Shown here: piece by piece, positions 17,211-24,956 of the stretch
Layout: each line of letters opens with the position of its first letter
How positions within the stretch are numbered: position 1 is the stretch's first letter
Assembly: GCA_049273695.1 (NCBI GenBank)
Contig: JBASRE010000050.1
Span: 1 to 64,000 of the forward strand
Reading direction: 5' to 3'
Origin: UBA11740 sp049273695
GTDB taxonomy: Bacteria; Acidobacteriota; Blastocatellia; Pyrinomonadales; Pyrinomonadaceae
Length of the DNA stretch: 64,000 bases
The notes under the pieces: generated by a model
Told to the model about the DNA's origin: nothing
What the model saw: only the letters and a program-made list of their open reading frames with translations
The model's database searches: none
Position numbers and translations under genes: made by a program

Positions 17211-17609
17211 ATGACACAGGCAGAGATTTCCGGCATCTCACCGTTTTTTATTGTGAGCGACGTACCGTCATCGCTTGCGTTTTACCGGGACCGGCTCGGA
17301 TTTGAGATCACCTTCGAGGGGCCTGAGCCTGACGACATCTTCTTCGGCATCGTCCGCAGAGGCGGTGCCCAGATCTTGATGAAAGCCGTGGGTGTAGCTC
17401 CCGTGCCGAACCACACGCGAGACGTCAAGAAAGGTATCGCCCGCTGGGACGCATTCGTTATCGTCCCGGATCCTGACGCATTAGCGGCCGAGTTTGCGTC
17501 ACGCGACGTCGAGTTTTTCGAGCCACTGAAAGACACTCATGACGGGTTGCGTGGTTTCGAGGTCAAGGACTGCGATGGCTATCTCTTATTTTTTGGTCGG
17601 CCTCAGTGA
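17211..17609 (+). CDS. VOC/glyoxalase-like protein (cassette gene)
   Basis: The 132-residue single VOC monomer has ISPFFIVSDVPSSLAFYRDRLGFEITFEGPEPDDIFFGI in the first half and AEFASRDVEFFEPLKDTHDGLRGFEVKDCDGYLLFFGRP in the second, with an Asp/Glu-rich closing strand as in bleomycin-binding or glyoxalase I-type proteins. It is the third VOC-type gene of this array. GGGAGGG precedes the start. No attC separates it from the next gene 12 bp downstream. Confidence 0.85.
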   Translation: MTQAEISGISPFFIVSDVPSSLAFYRDRLGFEITFEGPEPDDIFFGIVRRGGAQILMKAVGVAPVPNHTRDVKKGIARWDAFVIVPDPDALAAEFASRDVEFFEPLKDTHDGLRGFEVKDCDGYLLFFGRPQ

Positions 17610-17621
17610 TGAGTTCACATT

Positions 17622-18023
17622 ATGCTTCCAAAAGTCATCGAATGCTCAGACACGCTCGATTTCTTGCACCAACTCGAACGTATGGGCCGGAAGACCTGGA
17701 TCTACCGAGGTCAGTCTCGGTACTCGGCCGAAGCCAGCTCGGACTGGAAGTTGGAGTCCAGCCTTCTTCGGTTCATCAATCAGCATAAGACTAGTATAAA
17801 GTCGAGTCGCTGGTTGAAGGTCCCTATTCCGCATGCGAGTCCTTGGGTAGAGTTTGTATTTCCGAACCAGGGGGCTGCCTACTACACGATGTTGAATCAA
17901 CTCTCCAAAGCCGGAATGAGCGCAAAGGTGCTATTTCCTGACTTGCAGGGCGTATGTGAATCGCTTAAGTTCTCTTGGCTAGAGGCATCTACAGACCTTG
18001 AACCTTCACAAGATGCGCCCTAA
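17622..18023 (+). CDS. FRG-domain protein, probably internally deleted (cassette gene)
   Basis: The first half shows the FRG signature (TWIYRGQSRYSAEASSDWKLESSLLR at about residues 24-50). The second half resembles the end of such domains (AGMSAKVLFPDLQGVCESLKF). The intervening block that normally holds the HGLPTRLLDWT-type segment is missing or replaced by LKVPIPHASPWVEFVF, so an internal deletion is likely. FRG proteins are of uncertain activity and occur in toxin and defence contexts. At 133 residues it is about half the usual length. The stop codon lies in an attC R'' box. Confidence 0.65.
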   Translation: MLPKVIECSDTLDFLHQLERMGRKTWIYRGQSRYSAEASSDWKLESSLLRFINQHKTSIKSSRWLKVPIPHASPWVEFVFPNQGAAYYTMLNQLSKAGMSAKVLFPDLQGVCESLKFSWLEASTDLEPSQDAP

Positions 18024-18050
18024 CAACTCCATTTCAACCGGAGCGCGAGT
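18018..18050 (+). other. attC 5' half-site (R''-L'' only)
   Basis: CCCTAACAACTCCATTTCAACCG and GAGCGCGAG resemble the 5' arm of the attC at 16715. No 3' arm is seen before the antitoxin gene at 18141. Confidence 0.5.
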
Positions 18051-18140
18051 TAGCTTGAAGATTGCTCATCACAGTCGGCCGATGACTTTTGATTTTCATC
18101 CACCGTGGCCTGTCATAGTGATGTGATATCCTTACACTCC

Positions 18141-18320
18141 ATGGAAACGCCACAAGTAAAGACTGAGATTGTCCGAATCATTCAGGACTTACCCGATGAT
18201 GCGACGGTCGAAGACGCGATGGAGAGCCTATACTTCCTCGCGAAAATCGAGCGTGGACTCCAGCAGTCTGAGGGTGAAACAATCTCGCACGAAGAAATCA
18301 AAGCCCGATACTTGAAGTGA
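18141..18320 (+). CDS. Antitoxin of a type II toxin-antitoxin pair
   Basis: The 59-residue acidic, helical protein (IIQDLPDDATVEDAMESLYFLAKIERGLQQSEGETISHEE) is typical of the small antitoxins that pair with RelE/ParE toxins in this position. It should bind and neutralise the toxin encoded by the next gene, whose GTG start overlaps its stop by 4 bases. I use the ATG at 18141 rather than the GTG at 18105 because similarity to such antitoxins starts there. It directly follows the last attC half-site, so the pair may have arrived as a cassette. Confidence 0.8.
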   Translation: METPQVKTEIVRIIQDLPDDATVEDAMESLYFLAKIERGLQQSEGETISHEEIKARYLK

Positions 18321-18607
18321 CGAAAGTTCGCTGGACACCTCAGGCAGCTGATGACCTCAAGGCCATTTACGAGTTCATCGCGCGCGATTCTCCTCACTAC
18401 GCACAAATCACCGTCGAAGGCATCCTTGCAGCGATAGATCGACTTGAGCAGTTTCCTCTGTTGGGGCGTCACGTGCCAGAGACCTCGCAAGCAGACCTTC
18501 GTGAGCTAATTAAACCGCCCTACCGCATCGTTTATCGAACGGGTGAAATCGTGAAGATTCTTACAGTCTTCCGTGGCTCTCGTTTGTTACCACCTGAGTT
18601 GAAGTGA
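18317..18607 (+). CDS. RelE/ParE-family toxin
   Basis: The 96-residue basic protein has the ParE/RelE fold pattern: VRWTPQAADDLKAIYEFIARDSPHYAQ at the N-terminus, LEQFPLLGRHVPE in the middle and YRIVYRTGEIVKILTVFRGSRLLP at the end. ParE-type members inhibit gyrase and RelE-type members cut ribosome-bound mRNA; the sequence alone is closer to ParE. Translation starts with GTG overlapping the antitoxin stop. Its own TGA overlaps the start region of the copper ATPase gene. Confidence 0.85.
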   Translation: MTKVRWTPQAADDLKAIYEFIARDSPHYAQITVEGILAAIDRLEQFPLLGRHVPETSQADLRELIKPPYRIVYRTGEIVKILTVFRGSRLLPPELK

Positions 18608-20979
18608 CTGACATGGACTTTCCCACTTCAACTGATCGAGCAATCGATCCAATCTGCGGCATGACCGTGAATCCGGACACTGCTGCCGGTTCATTCGAGT
18701 TTAAAAGCAAGACTTACTACTTCTGCAGCCCCCACTGCCTGGAAAAGTTCCTCGAGAATCCGCAGAGTTTTCTCTCTCCGCCCACGCCCACGCAACCGGT
18801 AACGATCGGAATCCGAAGGCACGACAAACCCTCCTCAGCTTCGACAGATAGCCGCGAATACACCTGCCCGATGCATCCGGAAGTTCGACAGGTTGGTCCC
18901 GGCAGTTGTCCCATCTGCGGCATGGCTTTAGAGCCGCGCACCATCACAATCGAGGAAGAAGAAAACCCGGAACTCGTCGACATGACGCGACGATTTTGGA
19001 TCAGCGTGGTGCTGAGCCTGCCGGTCTTTATCATCGGCATGAATGACCTTCTGCCGGGTCGTCCGCTGGAACGCATCGCTTCAATGGAAGCCTTGGGTTG
19101 GATTCAGTTCGTGCTCGCGACGCCGGTGGTGCTGTGGGGTGGCTGGCCGTTCTTCGTGCGCGCGGGGCAATCGATCGTCAACCTCAACCTGAACATGTTC
19201 ACGCTGATCGGCCTGGGCGTGGCCGTCGCCTACATCTACAGCGTCATCGCCAAACTCTTTCCTGACGTTTTTCCGGATTCATTTAAAGAACACGGTGTGG
19301 TGCCGGTTTATTTCGAAGCGGCTGCGGTGATCACTACGCTGGTCTTGCTGGGACAGGTTTTGGAGTTGAAAGCGCGCAACCGTACCGGCACGGCAATTCG
19401 CGCTTTGCTGGCTCTGGCTCCGAAAACTGCGCGGCGAGTGCGGCCGGACGGCCGCGAAGAAGACCTGCCGCTCGATCAAGTACGTGTTGGATATCGGTTG
19501 CGCGTGCGACCGGGCGAGAGAGTGCCCGTCGATGGAGTCTTAGTTGAAGGCGCCAGCTCAGTTGACGAATCGATGGTCACCGGCGAATCGATGCCGGTCG
19601 AGAAACACGGGGGCGAAAGCGTCATTGGCGGGACCGTGAACACAACCGGTTCGTTTATCATGCGCGCCGAGCGCGTCGGCGCTGAGACCATGCTGGCGCG
19701 CATCGTGCAGATGGTCGCCGAAGCGCAACGAAGCCGCGCGCCGATTCAAAAACTTGCCGATCGTGTCGCCGGAGTCTTCGTGCCCGCCGTCATCTTCGTC
19801 GCGCTCGTTACGTTCCTGGTCTGGGCGTTCCTTGGACCTGAGCCGCGCCTGGCGCATGGTCTCATCAATGCGGTGGCCGTGCTGATCATTGCCTGTCCCT
19901 GCGCCCTCGGATTGGCGACACCGATGTCGATTATGGTCGCCATGGGCAAGGGTGCGACGACAGGTCTCCTCTTCAAAAACGCCGAAGCGATCGAGATCCT
20001 ACGAAAGATCGACACGCTCGTCGTTGATAAGACCGGGACACTGACCGAAGGCAAGCCAAAGCTGGTTTCGATTATCTGCGCGCCGAACTGGAATGACTGG
20101 CAGATACTCCAAATGGCCGCCAGTCTCGAACGCGCGAGCGAACATCCGCTCGCCGCCGCAATCGTTCGCCGCGCACAAGAACTCGGCATCGAACCTTCGA
20201 AAGTCGAGGACTTTGAATCGCGAACCGGCAGAGGAGTTCTGGGGAAGGCTCGAGATTACGAAGGCGGCGTGCGTGAAGTGGCGCTCGGAAATCGCACGCT
20301 GCTGGACGAGTTGAAGATTGAACCGCAGGCACTTGCGGAGAAAGCCGAACTACTGCGGGCTGACGGCCAGACCGTAATGTTCGTGGCCGTTGATAATCAC
20401 GTCGCCGCGGTGCTGGGAGTAGCGGATCCAATCAAGGAATCGACACCCGAAGCCATCGAGCAGCTTCACGCGGAAGGCGTCTCTATCCTTATGGTTACCG
20501 GTGACAACCGCACGACGGCTGAGGCCGTGGCCCGGAAAGTAAGTGTAGATGAAGTCATCGCGGAAGTGCTTCCCGAGCAAAAGGTCGAGATCGTGAAGCG
20601 ACTTCAGAACGAAGGCCGCGCGGTCGCAATGGCCGGTGACGGCATCAATGACGCTCCGGCCCTGGCGCAGAGCCACGCGGGAATTGCTATGGGAACGGGC
20701 ACCGATGTCGCGATTGCCAGCGCCGATGTGACTTTAGTCAAGGGCGACCTGCGCGGCATCGCCCGTGCTCGGCGTCTGAGCCGGGCGACGATGCGCAACA
20801 TCAAACAGAACCTCTTCTGGGCGTTCATCTATAACCTTCTCGGCGTGCCCATCGCCGCCGGCGTGCTCTATCCGTTCTTCGGCCTGCTGTTGAGCCCGAT
20901 GCTCGCCGCCGCGGCCATGAGTTTCAGCTCAGTTTCGGTAATCGGAAATGCGCTGCGGTTACGGCGCATGTCGTTGTGA
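18604..20979 (+). CDS. copA: Copper-type P1B heavy-metal ATPase with YHS and metal-binding N-domains
   Basis: The 791-residue protein begins with a YHS domain (DPICGMTVNPDTAAG, then YYFCSPHCLEKF), followed by a heavy-metal-binding motif (YTCPMHPEVRQVGPGSCPICGMALEP) and eight membrane segments. The CPC translocation motif is in VLIIACPCALGLATP. TGES is in SMVTGESMPVE, the phosphorylation site is DKTGTLTEG, SEHPLA is the nucleotide-binding region, and GDGINDAPAL is the hinge. It should export Cu+ (or Ag+) from the cytosol. GTG at 18604 overlaps the toxin stop; ATG at 18613 is an alternative start. The N-domain CPMHP module is often found in SilP/CopF-like pumps. No copper-responsive regulator is adjacent. 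Confidence 0.9.
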   Translation: MTDMDFPTSTDRAIDPICGMTVNPDTAAGSFEFKSKTYYFCSPHCLEKFLENPQSFLSPPTPTQPVTIGIRRHDKPSSASTDSREYTCPMHPEVRQVGPGSCPICGMALEPRTITIEEEENPELVDMTRRFWISVVLSLPVFIIGMNDLLPGRPLERIASMEALGWIQFVLATPVVLWGGWPFFVRAGQSIVNLNLNMFTLIGLGVAVAYIYSVIAKLFPDVFPDSFKEHGVVPVYFEAAAVITTLVLLGQVLELKARNRTGTAIRALLALAPKTARRVRPDGREEDLPLDQVRVGYRLRVRPGERVPVDGVLVEGASSVDESMVTGESMPVEKHGGESVIGGTVNTTGSFIMRAERVGAETMLARIVQMVAEAQRSRAPIQKLADRVAGVFVPAVIFVALVTFLVWAFLGPEPRLAHGLINAVAVLIIACPCALGLATPMSIMVAMGKGATTGLLFKNAEAIEILRKIDTLVVDKTGTLTEGKPKLVSIICAPNWNDWQILQMAASLERASEHPLAAAIVRRAQELGIEPSKVEDFESRTGRGVLGKARDYEGGVREVALGNRTLLDELKIEPQALAEKAELLRADGQTVMFVAVDNHVAAVLGVADPIKESTPEAIEQLHAEGVSILMVTGDNRTTAEAVARKVSVDEVIAEVLPEQKVEIVKRLQNEGRAVAMAGDGINDAPALAQSHAGIAMGTGTDVAIASADVTLVKGDLRGIARARRLSRATMRNIKQNLFWAFIYNLLGVPIAAGVLYPFFGLLLSPMLAAAAMSFSSVSVIGNALRLRRMSL

Positions 20980-21017
20980 ATAGCCGCAACGCTGAGCCAG
21001 GTGGCGACATCGCTGAC

Positions 21018-21145
21018 GAGGTCAGTACCCGGAGCGGTAGCGACGGGGTCGTCATTCGTCAAAGTCCGGTAACTCCTCTCCTGTCCGACCCATGACGTAT
21101 GAACAAATTGACAACCCGGTCGCTATCGCTCCCGGTACTGACTCC
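21018..21145. mobile_element. MITE-like element with inverted ends
   Basis: The 128-bp element has ends of about 30 bp (GAGGTCAGTACC..GAGCGGTAGCGAC and its complement CGGTCGCTATCGCTCCCGGTACTGAC). A related 167-bp element at 50294-50460 shares these ends and part of the interior (GTCGTCAAAGTC..CTCCTGTCC). It encodes nothing. A transposase source is not in the window. Confidence 0.65.
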
Positions 21146-21146
21146 A

Positions 21147-21671
21147 TTATTTAGGAGTCGCAGTCTCGCCAAATTTCTTCGCCAGTTCAGTCAGATACGA
21201 GTCAATCGTGCTCGTGTGGCCAAAGATATAGCGCGACATGAAGCGGAATAAAACATTCGACACGTCTCCGTCTTCGGTAATCTTCACGCGCGTGCCGCCG
21301 TTCTCGTCCGTCAGTTCATAGGTCCACTGACCTGAGTAACCAAGATCCGTGTTCAGAATACGCGTGACCATCCGTTCGTTCGGCACGTCCTCTGTCACTT
21401 CGTAAGTCACATCGTCACTTCCGTGTTCAAGGAAACGCAACTTCTGTCCCGGCGTTTCGATGACTTCGATGCTCTTCACACTACTTCGCCAGGTCGGCGC
21501 CGATTTGAAGTCGCGGATGACGCCGTACACGTTCGCACGCTGCTGGCGCAGCACTATCGAACGCGATGCGGTATGGGCCCTCGGCAACTGCGAACCAATC
21601 AGAGCCATGACTGCGAAAACCATGACGATAAAACCAATGATGCTCGCGGCAATGACAATCGCGGTCTTCAT
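21147..21671 (-). CDS. SRPBCC-fold (polyketide cyclase-like) membrane-anchored protein
   Basis: An N-terminal membrane anchor (IVIAASIIGFIVMVFAVMALI) is followed by a START/SRPBCC ligand-binding fold: ASRSIVLRQQRANVYGVIRDFKSAPTWRSSVKSIEVI, then RFLEHGSDDVTYEVTEDVPNERMVTRI and GTRVKITEDGDVSNVLFRFMSRYIFGHTSTIDSYLTELAKKFGE. Such proteins bind hydrophobic ligands; the ligand is unknown. Its ATG overlaps the stop codon of the MarR-like fragment upstream (GTATGA), as expected if a MarR gene once formed an operon with it. Confidence 0.85.
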   Translation of the reverse strand: MKTAIVIAASIIGFIVMVFAVMALIGSQLPRAHTASRSIVLRQQRANVYGVIRDFKSAPTWRSSVKSIEVIETPGQKLRFLEHGSDDVTYEVTEDVPNERMVTRILNTDLGYSGQWTYELTDENGGTRVKITEDGDVSNVLFRFMSRYIFGHTSTIDSYLTELAKKFGETATPK

Positions 21672-21880
21672 ACATCCTCCTCTGCCCCGAATTCTCTGGC
21701 GGCGCGGGCCAGCAATGCCAGGCCGTTCAGCGCTGCTTTGCGGTCAGCAGGTTTCAACTTCTGCAAGAGCTCGCGCACACGCTCGCCGTTCAGAACCGAC
21801 ATCGCCGCCATGGCCTCCGCGCGTTTGCTTGTCGGCGCTAATACGACGATCGTATGACCAGCATCGAGATCAGAGGTTAG
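21668..21880 (-). pseudogene. MarR-family regulator, C-terminal remnant
   Basis: Translating the minus strand upstream of the SRPBCC gene gives a stretch ending AEAMAAMSVLNGERV, then LLQKLKPADRKAALNGL and LARAAREF, stopping with TGA at 21668-21670. It matches the wing and last helices of MarR proteins. AEAMAAMSVLNGE resembles AEAMAATSVLDRD of the complete MarR gene at 23247-23666. The DNA-binding half is missing; an in-frame stop lies just upstream. The hydrolase gene 21877-23082 occupies the place where the rest would be, so the ancestral MarR gene was probably interrupted or rearranged here. Confidence 0.55.
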
Positions 21881-23082
21881 AACAGTCCTGCCTTATAGTT
21901 TTGGGTGAAGGTAGATGAAGGATTCAGTTTGGCCTTTCTGGTCAAGTCCTTTTCATCCTCATCCAGTAAGAATCCGGCCCTGCCCAAGGCTTTGGCGGCA
22001 GCGTCGAATGCCTTAACGTATTGCCCGACATTCTTGAAGAAATCTGCATCTCCGATTGACCTGACGTGATCATACCCTCCGAAAAGAAGCCAGACTGGGG
22101 GCGGGGGTTGTGGGACCGGAATGTTTACTGAAGCCATAAATTTGGCCTCTCCGACTTCTAAAGCCGGATGACGGATTCCGCCGAGCGAGTTTCCTTTTGC
22201 GTCGCGCTGAATCTGACCCGCTGAGGTTAAATTGAGCAGCGTCGTTGGCGGAGGCTGTTCGCCTTCTGTGACCCAACGATCTCCCGCTATGAAGAGAGCC
22301 TTCATAAAAGGGCTCCAGTTAAGCGGAGTCGTGCCCTTAATCGGAGGCAAAGGACTTTGGGGCGGGCCTGTAAACACTGTTCGTGAGTGCTCCGAATCGG
22401 AGATGTGTGGGCAGCCAGCACCCACATACCAGCGCTGGTTCGGAGCCTCGCCCTCCACGGGTATGAAATCGTTCTCGGTGTTATAGACGATGACCTTTCC
22501 GCTGACCGGGGCTGGTTTATGGACCGGGCCGAAGGAAGCGATACAGGGGAAAGAAAGATCGAAAGCATCCCGCCCGTGAGCCTCATTTAAGACGCTATGC
22601 AACGCGTCGCCTGAGTCAGAAAATCCGATGCTATAGACCTTCTTGATGTTTCCTACGAGATTGAAAGGGTTTCCTCTCAGCGCGCCGGCAAATTGCGTAA
22701 TAATCTCGCGGTCAGTTTGGGGTTGGCTCGGATTAAAACCAACGCCGGCAATAACGATTTCAAAACCCGGATCAGGATCGAGGATACGATTCCCGATGGT
22801 GCTATAACCAACTGCCGCGTGACTAAAGCCTCTTCCAAAGAGAAACTCAGAGCCTAGGATATTAACGCGAGCAGGGACACGAGTAGTGAAGTGCGGCACC
22901 TCGACAAGCAGACGGAGGTTCCCTTCGTCGGGAGTTGATGGTGCTGTAACCTCGTAAGGCACACTGAACGTCCCCTGGCTTGTCTCACCTGTAAATCGGC
23001 CTCTGTATCGCACATAACTTATGCGATTGAACTTGCCCGCAGTCTCTTTACTTAACGGAGATTCAATGTTGCTCATCTTCAT
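21877..23082 (-). CDS. Alpha/beta hydrolase-domain protein (Abhydrolase_10-like)
   Basis: The protein of about 401 residues resembles the 'alpha/beta hydrolase domain' family PF20091-type. Its early part has YVRYRGRFTGETSQGTFSVPYEV, and VYSIGFSDSGDALHSVLNE contains a GxSxSG nucleophile elbow. Catalytic His candidates lie near the C-terminal YDHVRSIGDADF. It has no signal peptide. ATG at 23082 is favoured by the ribosome site GAAAGGAGA; the ATG at 23109 is less likely. The substrate is unknown. It sits between a complete MarR gene and a MarR remnant. Confidence 0.7.
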   Translation of the reverse strand: MKMSNIESPLSKETAGKFNRISYVRYRGRFTGETSQGTFSVPYEVTAPSTPDEGNLRLLVEVPHFTTRVPARVNILGSEFLFGRGFSHAAVGYSTIGNRILDPDPGFEIVIAGVGFNPSQPQTDREIITQFAGALRGNPFNLVGNIKKVYSIGFSDSGDALHSVLNEAHGRDAFDLSFPCIASFGPVHKPAPVSGKVIVYNTENDFIPVEGEAPNQRWYVGAGCPHISDSEHSRTVFTGPPQSPLPPIKGTTPLNWSPFMKALFIAGDRWVTEGEQPPPTTLLNLTSAGQIQRDAKGNSLGGIRHPALEVGEAKFMASVNIPVPQPPPPVWLLFGGYDHVRSIGDADFFKNVGQYVKAFDAAAKALGRAGFLLDEDEKDLTRKAKLNPSSTFTQNYKAGLF

Positions 23083-23246
23083 TCTCCTTTCGACTGTAGA
23101 TGAATCCAACTTGAGAGAAGCGTGAGTTCTCTTACTTTAAACAGGTCGGTTACGTGAGGCTAACGAAGACGGAGTATTCGCTAGCAGAAAAACATGCAAT
23201 TCAACGCGCGCACAATATCTCTATCACCAGATCATGTCAACAGCAT

Positions 23247-23666
23247 TTATTGTGAGATTGTTCCGCGTTTACTCGCTGTGTTTGACGTCCGAAGGTCAGC
23301 GTTGGCGGCGTTGAAAAGCAAGGATAAATCGCGGTCCAGCACGGAGGTAGCCGCCATTGCTTCTGCACCGCGGTCAGTCAAGCGAATCTCACGCCGCCGC
23401 TTGTCATTTGCCGGCGCGTCGCACGTTAGATAGCCGAGATTGGTCAATCGCTTGATGCTTGCCGAAAGCGTGGAAGGCGCGACGCTGAGGTGCTTCGCGA
23501 GCGAACGCGGACTTAACCCACTTGATCGATCGAGGTGCGACAGAATCGCCGAGTCATGCGACGAGAGCTTCCAGCGAGTCGTCGCCGCGCGCACGTGATT
23601 AGTGTGGCAGGCAAGGAAGATCTGGGGATACAACCGCTGCACTTCGTAAATGTCATCGGCGCTCAT
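23247..23666 (-). CDS. MarR-family transcriptional regulator
   Basis: The 139-residue protein has a winged-helix DNA-binding core: WKLSSHDSAILSHLDRSSGLSPRSLAKHLSVAPSTLSASIKRLTNLGYLTCDA, and the wing DKRRREIRLTDRGAEAM. It probably represses a nearby gene in response to a phenolic or oxidative ligand. The minus-strand hydrolase gene downstream (23082-21877) is the natural target candidate. The C-terminal helix (SLLFNAANADLRTSNTASKRG) is unlike that of usual MarR proteins and may be the product of the same rearrangement that left the remnant at 21668-21880. Confidence 0.85.
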   Translation of the reverse strand: MSADDIYEVQRLYPQIFLACHTNHVRAATTRWKLSSHDSAILSHLDRSSGLSPRSLAKHLSVAPSTLSASIKRLTNLGYLTCDAPANDKRRREIRLTDRGAEAMAATSVLDRDLSLLFNAANADLRTSNTASKRGTISQ

Positions 23667-23717
23667 GCGCGCGATTATAGAAAGCAGCGATAGTTCGTCA
23701 AATCAAACGACTTAATG

Positions 23718-23852
23718 ATTTGTTCCCTCTCCCTGTGGGAGAGGGTAAGGGTGAGGGTTTACGACGACCGAAAAGTGAAAAAGTCTTTATTCTCTGGAGC
23801 GCGCTAAGCTTTGCTCCCTCACCCCATCCCTCTCCCAAGAGGAGAGGGAGCA
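23718..23852. repeat. CCTCTCCC inverted repeat
   Basis: The left arm CCTCTCCCTGTGGGAGAGGG and right arm CCCATCCCTCTCCCAAGAGG with GAGAGGGAG are inverted around a 60-bp centre. CCTCTCCC-type repeats of this kind are common intergenic elements in environmental genomes. No gene is seen in 23670-23897. Confidence 0.7.
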
Positions 23853-23897
23853 GACCACCATCGAAAGCCGCGTCGAACCGCCGCACTCCAAAGCATC

Positions 23898-24812
23898 CTA
23901 CGGCCAGATTGAGTTAAGCAGCGCCGCCAGGCGATAGCCGCCCCATGCGACACGCTTGCGCGCGACGCGCGTTGCCGTTCGGTTGTAAGCCGCGGTTGGC
24001 GTCCGGTTGTTCACGATGCTTTTGTAGGCCACGTCCTTCGCGAGTTGATGACTCTCCCCCACCCAGCCTTCGAAATCAGTCGGATTGTCGAGATTCAGGT
24101 CCGGGTCCGTATCGCGATATGTTCGAATTATCGAAGCGACGGGCCGTGGAATCTGGCTCAATGGCGGCGGGGCGAAGTTTGGCCCCGTTTTGGGAAACGT
24201 GCCAATCCCTCCGTCCCAATAGCTGTGTAGATTCGTGTTCTTCAGCGTGCCGTTCGGTTGGCGAATTTTCAAATTCACCGAATTGCCGCCCCGATCTCCA
24301 GTCGGCAGCGCCGCGCTCACACGGCTGGCGCAATGCAAAGGTTGATGTATGTCACCGACAAAATGGATGATGAAGCGCAACGCCTGCGCGCGTGCATTGT
24401 TGTCGGTGCTGGTCTTCAGGATGTTTACGTTCTCCTCCAGGGCCGTGACGATGTTGTTTGGTGGCAGGTTAGTCGGCAGAGATGTGCCATCCTCAGAAAA
24501 GAACTTGTCAATAAAGTGAAGCTGCTTGAACGAATCGAATTCAGGGAACGGCCTCAAATCGTCAGCCCAGTGGGACGCATTAATGAAGTTTCTGCTGCGT
24601 TGGGTGACTGCGGCGGGATTAATTCGAAGTGCCAACAGTCTTCGTGCTTCATTTTTCGCGCGCGGATTCAGCCGATCCCAGGCAACCTGAGCGGTCATCA
24701 TGTGTCCGCCTGCTCCCCAGCTTAACGACAGGGTCGGGGTGATGAGAATCAGACAGATCACACCAATGGCGACGCGACTTCGAAACGCGTAATGCTTGTT
24801 TTCAATTTTCAT
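23898..24812 (-). CDS. S1/P1-type nuclease, secreted
   Basis: The start at 24812 has a GAAGGAGAG ribosome site and gives a signal peptide (VAIGVICLILITPTLSLSWG). The mature N-terminal Trp in LSWGAGGHMMTAQVAW is the first zinc ligand of the P1 family. The remaining ligands are visible in ASHWADDLR, LHFIDKFF, IHFVGDIHQPLHCAS and LHSYWDGG. The enzyme should be a tri-zinc endonuclease cleaving single-stranded DNA and RNA and removing 3'-phosphates outside the cytoplasm, likely for phosphate or nucleoside scavenging. It is a monocistronic minus-strand gene. Confidence 0.95.
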   Translation of the reverse strand: MKIENKHYAFRSRVAIGVICLILITPTLSLSWGAGGHMMTAQVAWDRLNPRAKNEARRLLALRINPAAVTQRSRNFINASHWADDLRPFPEFDSFKQLHFIDKFFSEDGTSLPTNLPPNNIVTALEENVNILKTSTDNNARAQALRFIIHFVGDIHQPLHCASRVSAALPTGDRGGNSVNLKIRQPNGTLKNTNLHSYWDGGIGTFPKTGPNFAPPPLSQIPRPVASIIRTYRDTDPDLNLDNPTDFEGWVGESHQLAKDVAYKSIVNNRTPTAAYNRTATRVARKRVAWGGYRLAALLNSIWP

Positions 24813-24956
24813 GGAACTCTCCTTCTGCTTGAGGGGCCAATGCCGGGCGGCAGAATTCGTCCGCCGTAGAGAAAAACGTAGCAATCGCGCCGTTCTATAT
24901 CACAGAGAGCGGTTACAAGCCACAGTTTGGTGGGCGATCAGCACTGGGGCAATTGA

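Noticed and set aside
23718..23852. Insertion sequence remnant
   Set aside because: Only a CCTCTCCC inverted repeat, with no transposase coding and no target duplication seen.
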